Assembly: GCF_026619435.1 (NCBI RefSeq)
Contig: NZ_JAOVZQ010000001.1
Location: 3,727,501-3,791,500, forward strand
Source: Hoeflea ulvae
GTDB lineage: Bacteria > Pseudomonadota > Alphaproteobacteria > Rhizobiales > Rhizobiaceae
Length of the DNA stretch: 64,000 bases
Direction of reading: 5' to 3'
This document shows positions 20,344-28,984 of the stretch, piece after piece; the stretch's first letter is position 1, and each line of letters starts with the position of its first letter. Position numbers and translations under genes: made by a program. The notes under the pieces are model-generated. The model was not told the origin of the DNA and ran no database searches. It saw nothing but the letters and a program-made list of their open reading frames with translations.

Positions 20344-21045
20344 TTACCGCGCGGTCTGGCCGAACAGCACCTTTTGCGCATCCTTGTCGTCGGCGACGCT
20401 CTTGCGGAACTCGATGCCGACCGCGCAGCCCCTCGCCACCGCCGGCCGGGCCAGCATGGTCTCGAACCAGCGCTTGAGATCGGGAAATTCTTCCAGGTCC
20501 TGGCCCTGGTTCTTGTAAGGCTTGACCCAGCCGAAGGCGGCCATGTCGGCGATCGAATAGTCGCCGGCGAGAAACGCCCGGTCGGCCAGCCGCCGGTTCA
20601 TCACCCCGTAAAGCCGGTTGACCTCCCTGGTGTAACGCTCGATGGCGTAAGGCACCTGTTCGGGCGCATATTGGCGGAAATGATGCGCCTGGCCGGCCAT
20701 CGGGCCGAGCCCGCCCATCTGCCAGAACAGCCATTGATCGACCTCCACCCGCCCGCGCTCGTCCGACGGATAGAACTTTCCGAACTTGCGGCCGAGATAT
20801 TGCAGGATGGCGCCGGATTCAAACACCGAGATCGGCGCGCCGTCCGGACCTTCCCGATCGACGATCGCCGGCATCCGGTTGTTGGGCGCGATTTCCAGGA
20901 ATGACGGTTCGAACTGCTCGCCGCGGCCGATATTGACGTATTTGACCTCGTAGGGAACGCCGAGCTCCTCGAGCATGACGGTGATCTTCCAGCCATTGGG
21001 CGTCGGCCAGTAATAGAGATCGATTGCTTTGGTCTGGGTGGTCAT
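20344..21045 (-). CDS. Glutathione S-transferase family protein (YghU/YfcG-like)
   Basis: A 233-residue cytosolic protein with an N-terminal thioredoxin-like GST domain (YYWPTPNGWKITVMLEELG; NNRMPAIVD; VFESGAILQYLG) and a C-terminal all-helical domain containing FLAGDYSIADMAAFGW. The TPNG motif marks nu-class bacterial GSTs, which often show disulfide reductase activity towards small thiols. Monocistronic, convergent with the DUF2147 gene. Physiological substrate unknown. Confidence 0.88.
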   Translation of the reverse strand: MTTQTKAIDLYYWPTPNGWKITVMLEELGVPYEVKYVNIGRGEQFEPSFLEIAPNNRMPAIVDREGPDGAPISVFESGAILQYLGRKFGKFYPSDERGRVEVDQWLFWQMGGLGPMAGQAHHFRQYAPEQVPYAIERYTREVNRLYGVMNRRLADRAFLAGDYSIADMAAFGWVKPYKNQGQDLEEFPDLKRWFETMLARPAVARGCAVGIEFRKSVADDKDAQKVLFGQTAR

Positions 21046-21214
21046 CCGCCATTCCTCTGGTTGCGTGGATCAAAATGTGGAGTGGACCGGCGCGCTTGGC
21101 AAGCCTTGCACGGCGGGTCAGCCCGTTAATCTGTTTGAACGGCAGATGAATGGCGGGCTCAGGCGCGGTTCAGCCGGCCCATGCGATTGTCTCCTCACAC
21201 AAGGGGACAAAGAC

Positions 21215-21385
21215 ATGGCCATTCTCGCACGCCGCTTCACCATCATCTGCCTGATCTTCGTGATCTTCGCTCTGCTGATGGCCGCCGCGGTGGCCAACAG
21301 CGACCGGGCCACCGGCGGATGGCGCAACGGCGCCATCGATGCCTGCGTCTTTCACCCCGAGATCAATTGCATGGCTTCGCGCTGA
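21215..21385 (+). CDS. Small single-pass membrane protein
   Basis: 56 residues: a basic start (ILARR), one hydrophobic helix IICLIFVIFALLMAAAVA and a short tail (SDRATGGWRNGAIDACVF) with two cysteines. AGGGG precedes ATG 21215. It sits 24 bases upstream of a second small hydrophobic protein on the same strand. Not recognised; the pair may be an inner-membrane or exported unit. Confidence 0.5.
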   Translation: MAILARRFTIICLIFVIFALLMAAAVANSDRATGGWRNGAIDACVFHPEINCMASR

Positions 21386-21408
21386 AGCCGAGACCGAAGG
21401 ATTTTGTC

Positions 21409-21576
21409 ATGAGTATCCAGGCCACCATCACCACCCTGCTGCGCATCACCGCATTGGCCGTCTTTCTGGTCGGCCCGGTCGGCGCCTATGCCTATGCCCA
21501 GTCCGGCGACAAGCAGTCGGGACTCTCCGGCGCCGGTTTCGTGCTCTATATGAGCCTGCAGCGCAATTCCTACTGA
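21409..21576 (+). CDS. Small hydrophobic or exported protein
   Basis: 55 residues. The N-terminal half is a hydrophobic stretch (LLRITALAVFLVGPVGAYAYA) that reads as a signal peptide or transmembrane helix, followed by a short polar tail (SGDKQSGLSGAGFVLYMSLQ). ATG 21409 has a GAAGG-type site. It follows the previous small gene closely and precedes amn by 120 bases. No family recognised. Confidence 0.45.
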   Translation: MSIQATITTLLRITALAVFLVGPVGAYAYAQSGDKQSGLSGAGFVLYMSLQRNSY

Positions 21577-21696
21577 TGCGGCCGGCATCGTTGCCTGATG
21601 GCGCAGGCGGGAGGCGGATGGCTTCGCCGCATCGGCAGAAACACCTTTCGGTGAGCATGTCTTTTCCTTGTCAAGGTTTCTCGTATATAACGGCGC

Positions 21697-23196
21697 ATGA
21701 ACCAGAGAATCTCTTCCCACACCGCCAATGGCTTCATTTCCCCCGACCCGATCCAGCCGCAGGAATTTTCCGATGCGGCGAGCGCAGTCGCGGCACTTGA
21801 AGCCATTTATGAACGCAACACCCGGTTTTTGTGCGAGGCCTTCCAGCGCCTGGCGACGGACAAGCCGGAAGGCCGCTACCGCGCCTTTTATCCGCAGATC
21901 AGTCTCGAAACCACATCCTTCGGCAAGGTCGATTCGCGGCTGTCCTTCGGCCATGTCGTCTCGCCGGGGCGCTATGCCGCCACCATCACCCGGCCGGCGC
22001 TGTTTCGCACCTATCTGACCACCCAGTTCGAACTGCTGCTGCGCAATCATGGCGGCACGCTGACGATCTCGGAATCCGAAACCCCGATCCCGCTGCATTT
22101 CGCCTTTGGCGAAGGCGCCTATGTCGAGGCCGCGGTGGCCGAAAAGCTCGACATGCCACTTCGCGACCTGTTCGACACGCCCGATCTGGCCACCACCGAC
22201 GACGAGATCGTCAACGGGCTCTATGAACCCGGTCCCGGCGAATTGCTTCCCTTGGCGCCGTTCAAGGCGCAACGCATCGACTATTCCTTAGCAAGGCTGT
22301 CGCATTACACCGCAACCGCGCCGGATCATTTCCAGAATTTTGTGCTGTTTACCAATTACCAGTTCTACATCGACGAGTTCTGCGAACACGCCCGCTCGCT
22401 GATGGAAGAGACCGGTCATGATTATGAGTGTTTCGTCGAACCCGGCAACCTGATCACCCCTGTCGGCCATGGCAGCCCGACCGAGGGCGTTGCCCCGCCG
22501 CGGCTGCCGCAAATGCCGGCCTATCATTTGAAGCGCAAGAATCATGGCGGCATCACCATGGTCAATATCGGCGTCGGGCCCTCCAACGCCAAGACCATCA
22601 CCGACCATATCGCCGTGCTCAGGCCCCATGCCTGGCTGATGCTGGGCCACTGCGCCGGCCTGCGCAACAGCCAGAATCTCGGCGATTATGTGCTGGCCCA
22701 CGCCTATGTGCGCGAGGACCATGTGCTTGACGACGACCTGCCGGCCTGGGTGCCGATCCCGGCGCTGGCCGAGGTTCAGGTGGCCGTGCAGGATGCGGTT
22801 GCCGAAGTCACCGGCCTTGATGGCTATGACCTCAAGCGCATCATGCGCACCGGCACGGTGGCCACCATCGACAACCGCAACTGGGAACTCAGAGACCAGC
22901 GCGGCCCGGTGCAGCGGCTGTCGCAGTCACGCGCCATCGCGCTCGACATGGAATCGGCCACAATCGCCGCCAACGGGTTTCGCTTCCGCGTGCCCTACGG
23001 CACGCTGCTCTGCGTCTCCGACAAGCCGCTGCATGGCGAGCTGAAGCTGCCCGGCATGGCCTCGGCATTCTACAAGACGCAGGTCAACCAGCACCTCAAG
23101 ATCGGCCTCCTGGCGATGCAGAAACTCGCGGCAATGCCGCCCGAACGGCTGCATTCGCGCAAGTTGAGAAGTTTCTTCGAGACGGCGTTTCAGTAA
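21697..23196 (+). CDS. amn: AMP nucleosidase
   Basis: A 499-residue cytosolic enzyme that hydrolyses AMP to adenine and ribose-5-phosphate. It has the N-terminal AMN-specific domain and a C-terminal nucleoside-phosphorylase-like domain (MVNIGVGPSNAKTITDHIAV, LMLGHCAGLRNSQNLGDYVL, ALDMESATIAANGF). Length and motif order agree with Escherichia coli Amn and its alphaproteobacterial relatives. Monocistronic, with a terminator directly after the stop. Confidence 0.96.
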   Translation: MNQRISSHTANGFISPDPIQPQEFSDAASAVAALEAIYERNTRFLCEAFQRLATDKPEGRYRAFYPQISLETTSFGKVDSRLSFGHVVSPGRYAATITRPALFRTYLTTQFELLLRNHGGTLTISESETPIPLHFAFGEGAYVEAAVAEKLDMPLRDLFDTPDLATTDDEIVNGLYEPGPGELLPLAPFKAQRIDYSLARLSHYTATAPDHFQNFVLFTNYQFYIDEFCEHARSLMEETGHDYECFVEPGNLITPVGHGSPTEGVAPPRLPQMPAYHLKRKNHGGITMVNIGVGPSNAKTITDHIAVLRPHAWLMLGHCAGLRNSQNLGDYVLAHAYVREDHVLDDDLPAWVPIPALAEVQVAVQDAVAEVTGLDGYDLKRIMRTGTVATIDNRNWELRDQRGPVQRLSQSRAIALDMESATIAANGFRFRVPYGTLLCVSDKPLHGELKLPGMASAFYKTQVNQHLKIGLLAMQKLAAMPPERLHSRKLRSFFETAFQ

Positions 23197-23203
23197 AGGA
23201 CAG

Positions 23204-23234
23204 AAAAGGCGGGATCTCGGGATTCCGCCTTTTT
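23204..23234 (+). terminator. Rho-independent terminator after amn
   Basis: Nine-bp arms (AAAAGGCGG at 23204-23212 and CCGCCTTTT at 23225-23233) ending in a run of five T, eight bases after the amn stop. Confidence 0.8.
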
Positions 23235-23291
23235 CCTATCGGCAGATCCTGTGTATCCACACTGTGGACAGAGGGACCAGGGCGGAATGCT

Positions 23292-24599
23292 CTACTCCGC
23301 CTGAACCTCTTCCAGGCCGAGAGCCATGGGGATTGCTGCGGCACACATCAGCGCCATCGTGACCAGAACAACCGAAACCCCGAACAATTCCGCGGTGATG
23401 CTGAAAATTCCGCCAGCGAACAGCACCACTCCGATGATCGTGTTTGACAAGGCGGTATAGGCGGCTCTCGTGTCGACGCTCGCCATATCCACCAGATGGG
23501 TGGACCTTCCGAGCCGGACGCCCTGATATGCGATCATGATGCAAAAGAGCAAAACCGGAAGGACCATGGGCGCCGTCAGCCACCCCGTGAGCGAAAACCA
23601 GGAGGCGAGCGCCAGCACCAGCATCGATATCGCCGATGCAATGAAAAGAACCTTGCGGCTGGATCGATCGGCCAACCGGCCCCAGACATAGGCGCTGACA
23701 AGACCCGCAAAGGCGGATGCCAGGACAAGATAGCCCAGGCCGCCAAAACCGCCTTCGCCCGACTGGCTTGCTGCAGCAATCATGAATGGTGGCGCCAGAG
23801 CGGTTGTGGTCAGAAGTGCCCTGACCATGATGAAGCGGCGAAGCTGCGCATCGGATGACAGGTATTGCAGATCGGCAATTGCCGATTTGAAGGCATTTTT
23901 TCCGCCCTGCGTTGCGCCGGCCTCTTCGTAAAGAGTGGAAAAGACCATCGCGGCGATCAGCCAGCAGCCCGCTGCGACAAACAAACCGCCGATAACAAGC
24001 GTCATTCTCGGCACAAAGCCGGAAATGAGCAGGATCGCGTAAAGGATCGTCACCGCCGCTGCCAGCGATCCAGCCAGTCCTGTTGCTGTGCCGCGCGTGG
24101 ATTTTGACACGGTCTTGCCCAGCACATCCTTGTAGGACACCGAGCACACGCTGCGCGCGACGGCCAGAACCGCGAGGGACAAGACGATGGCCCAGCCCGC
24201 GACCGCGCCTTCCAGGGTCAGCGCGCACACAGCGATCATTGCCGCAGCCAACCCCTGTGTCAGGCTTCCGATCACCCAGACCCGTTTGCGCACCCGGAAC
24301 CGTCTGATGGTGCCGGCCGTGAATATTTGCGGCAACAGGGCGCCGGCTTCGCGAACCGGCACGAGCAGACCTATGAAAAACAGTGGCGCCGCAAGTTCCG
24401 TCAGCAGCCAACTCAGCACAAGCTTTGGATCGATCAGTCCATCGGATGATTTGGTCAGCGCCAGCGACCCGACATGAACAAAGAAATTTCGCGGCTCTTC
24501 GTGACACACGCTCTCGGGAATGTCCCTGCACGCGCGTCCTTCATCATCGATGGCGACGGCTTCAAAGGCCTCGCGCATCCGTTCACTCACTTCAGCCAT
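23292..24599 (-). CDS. MFS-type membrane transporter
   Basis: 435 residues with about eleven or twelve hydrophobic segments and MFS features, such as the loop motif GRLADRSSRKVLF between helices in the second half. A hydrophilic N-terminal segment of about 50 residues (MAEVSERMREAFEAVAIDDE) precedes the first helix, longer than usual for MFS. Substrate unknown. ATG 24599 is preferred; the frame stays open to 24857 but the extension is arginine-rich and looks non-coding. The nearest gene, for ETF-QO, lies upstream on the same strand about 300 bases away. Confidence 0.75.
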   Translation of the reverse strand: MAEVSERMREAFEAVAIDDEGRACRDIPESVCHEEPRNFFVHVGSLALTKSSDGLIDPKLVLSWLLTELAAPLFFIGLLVPVREAGALLPQIFTAGTIRRFRVRKRVWVIGSLTQGLAAAMIAVCALTLEGAVAGWAIVLSLAVLAVARSVCSVSYKDVLGKTVSKSTRGTATGLAGSLAAAVTILYAILLISGFVPRMTLVIGGLFVAAGCWLIAAMVFSTLYEEAGATQGGKNAFKSAIADLQYLSSDAQLRRFIMVRALLTTTALAPPFMIAAASQSGEGGFGGLGYLVLASAFAGLVSAYVWGRLADRSSRKVLFIASAISMLVLALASWFSLTGWLTAPMVLPVLLFCIMIAYQGVRLGRSTHLVDMASVDTRAAYTALSNTIIGVVLFAGGIFSITAELFGVSVVLVTMALMCAAAIPMALGLEEVQAE

Positions 24600-24903
24600 C
24601 AAACCGCTTTCCCGCAACCCCGCCAGAGGGACTGTGAATAGATTTGACCTGTCTGCAAAAAGCAAGGCCTTCGGATCAGGCCGCATCTCTGGCAAGGATG
24701 GTCGGTTGCCGACATTGATCTGCCGGGACCGCCGCGGATCATGGAAGGTGACGGCGGTCCGCAAAGGGGTCGCCAGTGACCGTCGGCCGCAAAGGCCGAA
24801 GGTCCGGCGCGCGGAGGCAGATCCACGCGATTTGCGGCATGTCGAAGCCGTCACCACAAAGCTGCGGCTTCAGGCAGAGCGCAGCCGCCCTGCCCTGCCA
24901 TCC

Positions 24904-26568
24904 TCACAAATTCGTGTACACCGGCCCCTCGCCGCCCTGGGGCGGGACCCAGTTGATGTTCTGATTCGGGTCCTTGATGTCGCAGGTCTTGCAGTGAACG
25001 CAGTTCTGGGCGTTGATCACGAAGGTCGGGGTGCCGTTGGTTTCGACCCATTCATAGACCCCGGCCGGGCAATAGCGCTCCGACGGGCCGCCATAGACAT
25101 CATGCTCGGAGGATTTCTGCAGCGCCATGTCCTTGACCTGAAGGTGAACCGGCTCGTTTTCCTCGTGATTGGTGTTGGACAGAAACACCGAGGACAGCCG
25201 GTCGAAGGTCAGCACGCCATCGGGCCGCGGATAGGCGATCTTCTTGTGCTTGGCTGCAGGCTCGAGCATGGCGTAATCGGGCTTGCCGTGGCTCAGCGTG
25301 CCAAAGGGCGAGATGCCGAACAGCGTGTTGAGCCACATGTCGAGGCCGCCAAGCGCGACGCCGCCAAGGGTGCCGAGCTTCGACCACAGCGGCTTGACGT
25401 TGCGCACCTTCTTGAGGTCCTTGCCGATCTCGGAGGCCTGCCAGGCGGCATCATAGCCGTCGAGCGTGTCCTGCGCCCGGCCGGCAGCAATGGCGTCGGC
25501 AGCATGGTCGGCCGCCATCATCCCTGACAGCACCGCATTGTGCGAGCCCTTGATGCGGGCGACATTGACGAAACCGGCCGAACAGCCGATCAGCGCGCCG
25601 CCCGGGAAGACCAGCTTCGGCACCGACTGCCAGCCGCCCTCGGAAATGGCGCGGGCGCCATAGCCCAGCCGCTTGCCGCCCTCGAACACCGGCGCGATCG
25701 CCGGGTGGGTCTTGAAGCGCTGGAATTCCTCGAATGGCGACAGCCACGGATTCTTGTAGTTGAGGTGCACGACGAAACCGACGGCCACCTGGTTGTCGTC
25801 AAGATGATACAGGAACGATCCGCCGCCGGTCTTCATGTCGAGCGGCCAGCCGAAGGAATGCTGCACCAGGCCCGGCCTGGAATGTTCCGGCTTGACCTGC
25901 CAGAGTTCCTTGAGACCGATGCCGTATTTCTGCGGCTCGCGGCCCTCATCAAGCTTGAATTTGGAAATCAGCTGCTTGGCCAGCGAGCCGCGCACGCCCT
26001 CGCCGATCAGCACATATTTGCCCAAGAGCGCCATGCCGCGGGCATAGTTCGGGCCCGGCTCTCCATTGCGCTCCACGCCCATGTCGCCGGTGGCGACGCC
26101 GATCACGGCGCCGGCGTCATCGGTCAGCACTTCGGTGGCGGCAAAGCCGGGATAGATCTCGACGCCGAGCGCCTCGGCGCGGTCGCCGAGCCATTTGGTG
26201 ACATTGGACAGCGAGACGATGAAATTGCCGTGATTGTTCATCAGGGGCGGCATCAGGAAATTCGGCAACCGGATCGACCCGGCCGGGCCAAGCACCAGGA
26301 AATGGTCGTCCTTGACCGGGGTCTTGAACGGATGATCGGGATCGTCGCGCCAGTCGGGAATGAGCTTGTCGATGCCGACCGGATCGACGACGGCGCCGGA
26401 CAGGATATGCGCGCCGACTTCGCCGCCTTTTTCCAGGACGACCACCGTCAATTCGGGATCGCGCTGCTTGAGCCGGATCGCGGCGGAAAGGCCGGCAGGG
26501 CCTGCACCGACGATCACCACATCAAATTCCATGCTCTCGCGCTCGGGAAGCTCGTTCACATCAGTCAT
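24904..26568 (-). CDS. Electron transfer flavoprotein-ubiquinone oxidoreductase
   Basis: A 554-residue enzyme that takes electrons from ETF and reduces ubiquinone at the inner membrane, serving acyl-CoA dehydrogenases. The N-terminus carries the FAD fingerprint DVVIVGAGPAGLSAAIRL. The C-terminus carries the 4Fe-4S ligands C500, C523, C526 and C529 (RYCPAG and NCVHCKTCDIKDPN). A ubiquinone-binding amphipathic region lies mid-protein. Length is typical. It is monocistronic, with a possible LiuR-like site upstream at 26783-26806. Confidence 0.96.
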   Translation of the reverse strand: MTDVNELPERESMEFDVVIVGAGPAGLSAAIRLKQRDPELTVVVLEKGGEVGAHILSGAVVDPVGIDKLIPDWRDDPDHPFKTPVKDDHFLVLGPAGSIRLPNFLMPPLMNNHGNFIVSLSNVTKWLGDRAEALGVEIYPGFAATEVLTDDAGAVIGVATGDMGVERNGEPGPNYARGMALLGKYVLIGEGVRGSLAKQLISKFKLDEGREPQKYGIGLKELWQVKPEHSRPGLVQHSFGWPLDMKTGGGSFLYHLDDNQVAVGFVVHLNYKNPWLSPFEEFQRFKTHPAIAPVFEGGKRLGYGARAISEGGWQSVPKLVFPGGALIGCSAGFVNVARIKGSHNAVLSGMMAADHAADAIAAGRAQDTLDGYDAAWQASEIGKDLKKVRNVKPLWSKLGTLGGVALGGLDMWLNTLFGISPFGTLSHGKPDYAMLEPAAKHKKIAYPRPDGVLTFDRLSSVFLSNTNHEENEPVHLQVKDMALQKSSEHDVYGGPSERYCPAGVYEWVETNGTPTFVINAQNCVHCKTCDIKDPNQNINWVPPQGGEGPVYTNL

Positions 26569-26972
26569 CGGACGTCCTCACCTCTTTGATCCGGCGGCGC
26601 CAGGTTGTGGCGGACGCGTCAGATCAATCCAACATCGGGCTCTGGCCGGGCTGGCACGGGACCTGACGATCCTCCCTCCAGACCCACCAAACGGCCTTGC
26701 GGCCGGTTCGTCCTGTCATGGCAAATGGCGCGCGCGAAGTCGAGCCGGGATGCGACAGGTTTTGCATTCTCACCTAACAAATATTGACGCGCACGTAAAC
26801 GTCAATCGCAGAATTTGTGATTGTCCGATCCGGAGCTGTGGAAACGGCACAGCATCTGCGGCCCGCCTAGCCCGCCGACTGGCGAGGCACGGCACGGCAC
26901 AAAGCGGCCGGCGCAGGTTTGCCAACGGAATAATCAAGCCGGCTGCAGGACGGTGGGGATAATGGGGAGGGG
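26569..26972. other. 400-bp intergenic region upstream of the ETF-QO gene
   Basis: No convincing coding sequence. It holds the ETF-QO promoter and the palindromic site at 26783-26806; the remainder shows no structure I can name. Confidence 0.5.
26783..26806. promoter_or_regulatory. Palindromic operator candidate upstream of the ETF-QO gene
   Basis: The outer arms ATTGACG (26783-26789) and CGTCAAT (26800-26806) are perfectly inverted over a 10-base spacer. The ACGT-AA-ACGT core (26792-26801) overlaps the right arm. This resembles MerR/LiuR-type sites that control branched-chain and fatty acid breakdown genes, which would suit ETF-QO. Confidence 0.45.
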
Positions 26973-27674
26973 TCAGCCGGCGCGTGCGAACATCGGCTGC
27001 ATGTGGAGCACCAGCACGGCGCCGGCGACCTTGCCGTTCTTGTCGAGAAACGGGGTCATGCGGCAGATCACTTCGAACATCCGGCCACGGGCATCGGCGG
27101 CCTCATAGGTATAGGACACCCGGGCGCCGCCGAAACACTGGTCGAGGCGTGGCTTGGCCCGCGCCTGAAACCGCTCCATGTCGATCATGTCGAGCAAATG
27201 CTTGCCGATGAAATCGATCGGCCGCTTGTCGTGGAAATCGGCATTGCGCTTGTTGCAATAGATATAGCGGTAATCGAGGCCGATGACCGCAATGCGCTCC
27301 AGCACCGAATCGAGAACCAGCTCCTGCAATGAGGGATCATAGCCGTCGACAAGCACGGGTTGCCGGGCGACGACCCGGGCGACCCTCTGATCGGTGCTGG
27401 AATCCAGGTAGCGGTTGAACAGCGATGACATCATGTCGGTGTAGCGCGCGACACTGCTGCCATCTTCACTGTCGCGCAGCGCAAGACGGTTGAAGAAATT
27501 GATCTGCGTCGAGATTTCGCTGCGGCTGCGGGCCTGCATGTCGAAGATATCCCGCACCACGCTCTGAAGCTCGCTGTCCAGCCGGTTGACCTGAACCTCG
27601 TCCTCATCACGGACAGCGATCAGCAATTCGCTGGCAGTGCGTTCAAACTGTTGAATTAGCTCATAGAGCATCAA
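26973..27674 (-). CDS. PAS-domain sensor protein without recognised output domain
   Basis: 233 residues. Residues 1-110 are helical and acidic (LIQQFERTASELLIAV; VNRLDSELQSVVRDIFDMQA). Residues about 120-225 form a PAS domain (VLERIAVIGLDYRYIYCNKR, the PIDFIGKHLLDMI segment, and a beta sheet ending GKVAGAVLVLHMQPM). There is no kinase, GGDEF or HTH domain, so it probably signals through protein contacts. No signal peptide or membrane segment. Monocistronic; ligand and partner unknown. Confidence 0.75.
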   Translation of the reverse strand: MMLYELIQQFERTASELLIAVRDEDEVQVNRLDSELQSVVRDIFDMQARSRSEISTQINFFNRLALRDSEDGSSVARYTDMMSSLFNRYLDSSTDQRVARVVARQPVLVDGYDPSLQELVLDSVLERIAVIGLDYRYIYCNKRNADFHDKRPIDFIGKHLLDMIDMERFQARAKPRLDQCFGGARVSYTYEAADARGRMFEVICRMTPFLDKNGKVAGAVLVLHMQPMFARAG

Positions 27675-28089
27675 GACACCGGGATATCAGTTTCTGCTGG
27701 GAACTCTATTTACCGTGACAATCTCACGTTGTCGACATTTGCCAACTGACATAATGGCGACAGCCTTAATTCGTCATCACCCACGCAATGTTTCGAAACA
27801 AGCACGGGCTCAGCACGACAAGCGACGGCGAACCACATGAATCTATGATTCATTTTATAAACGGAAAACCGAAAACCATCAAGCGGCAACAGCGCAGAAA
27901 ACAGCGACTGAACTTTAGTCTAAACCGGACCGGCACCTTTGACGGCCCCAGCAGGATGCAGGTCGGAATATATATTTATACTTGCAAACGCCTTTCTATA
28001 GATCAGCCCCTCAGCAACACCCGTTTTGATCCAGTCACAGGCAACAACAGTCGAGATCGATTCTCTTTGTCTCACCTTGGCACGCCCGC
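27675..28089. other. 415-bp AT-richer intergenic region
   Basis: It lies between the start of the PAS gene and the end of fnrN. Base composition is clearly less GC-rich than the surroundings. One open frame (27788-28141) shows no coding character and would overlap fnrN. The PAS gene promoter is presumably at the left end. Confidence 0.5.
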
Positions 28090-28815
28090 TCAGATCGACG
28101 CCCGCTCGGCCAGCAGCGACAGGTCCGGCACCTCGACATGACGGTTGTTGGCGATCCGGATGATCCCCGCCTTGCGCAAGCCGGTGATCTGCCGGCTGAC
28201 GGTCTCGATGGTCAGGCCGAGGAAATCGGCGATGTCCGACCGGGTCAGCGGCAATTCGAACCGCGCCGTCTCCAGATCGGATGAAGGATCGATATTGGTG
28301 GCGATCAGATAAAGAAAGCTCGCCACCTTTTCAGCCGCCGTCTTGCGCCCCAGCGTCAGCATCCAGTCGCGGGCCTCGTCGAGTTCGTCGAGCGATTGCT
28401 CGAGCAATTTGCGTTCGAGCTCGGGCGATTCCTTGATCATCCGGTCCAGCGCCGCCTTGGGAAAGCTGCACAGATTGACATCGGTGGCCGCCTCGGCGGT
28501 GACGTCGCTGGCGCTGCGGAACGGCCGGCCGAGGAAATCCGGCGCGAATTGCAGGCCGACGATCTGCTGGCGCCCGTCGGCCATCATCTTGGTCAGCTTG
28601 ACCACACCCGACAGGATATTGGCGTAGCCGCCGGTTTCCTGCCGCTCGCCAATCATTTCGGACCGGGCCGCGACAAGCCTGCGGGTTGCCTGCTTGCTCA
28701 GCACGGTCAGCTGCGCCGGCGACAGCGCGCCGCACACGCCCCTGTGACGTGCTTCGCAGGCGCGACACAGCACCGGGATCTCGGAATTGTGGATATCCTT
28801 GCGTTGAGCGTCCAT
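28090..28815 (-). CDS. fnrN: FNR-type oxygen-responsive transcription regulator (FnrN)
   Basis: A 241-residue Crp/Fnr regulator. The N-terminus has the iron-sulfur cysteines C17, C20 and C28 (CRACEARHRGVC), with C116 (VNLCSF) as the fourth ligand. A cNMP-like sensor domain, dimer helix and C-terminal HTH (SDIADFLGLTIETVSRQI) follow. ATG 28815 has GCGAGGG upstream; an in-frame GTG at 28836 is less likely. It activates microaerobic genes such as hemN and fixNOQP in rhizobia. An FNR box lies between it and the divergent hemN, so autoregulation is likely. Confidence 0.93.
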   Translation of the reverse strand: MDAQRKDIHNSEIPVLCRACEARHRGVCGALSPAQLTVLSKQATRRLVAARSEMIGERQETGGYANILSGVVKLTKMMADGRQQIVGLQFAPDFLGRPFRSASDVTAEAATDVNLCSFPKAALDRMIKESPELERKLLEQSLDELDEARDWMLTLGRKTAAEKVASFLYLIATNIDPSSDLETARFELPLTRSDIADFLGLTIETVSRQITGLRKAGIIRIANNRHVEVPDLSLLAERASI

Positions 28816-28917
28816 CAAACCCTCGCAACCGCGCACCAGATTGCCTGCAGGGATTCCCTACAAGCGCAAGCCTGCGCCCTTCGCAGGCGCATCGAACCCA
28901 GACAAAAGCAGCCGGGT

Positions 28918-28931
28918 TTGATCAGAGTCAA
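28918..28931. promoter_or_regulatory. FNR/FixK box (anaerobox) between fnrN and hemN
   Basis: TTGATCAGAGTCAA matches the consensus TTGAT-N4-ATCAA with one mismatch. It lies 54 bp before the hemN start and 103 bp before the fnrN start, so it can serve both divergent promoters. Confidence 0.8.
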
Positions 28932-28984
28932 GGCGGCAGCACCCTGTCGAGGCATTGTGTACGCCGATCCAAGAGAGTCAGCCC

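Noticed and set aside
27788..28141. A 117-codon open frame in the gap before fnrN
   Set aside because: Overlaps the fnrN end, has atypical composition, no ribosome site and no motif.
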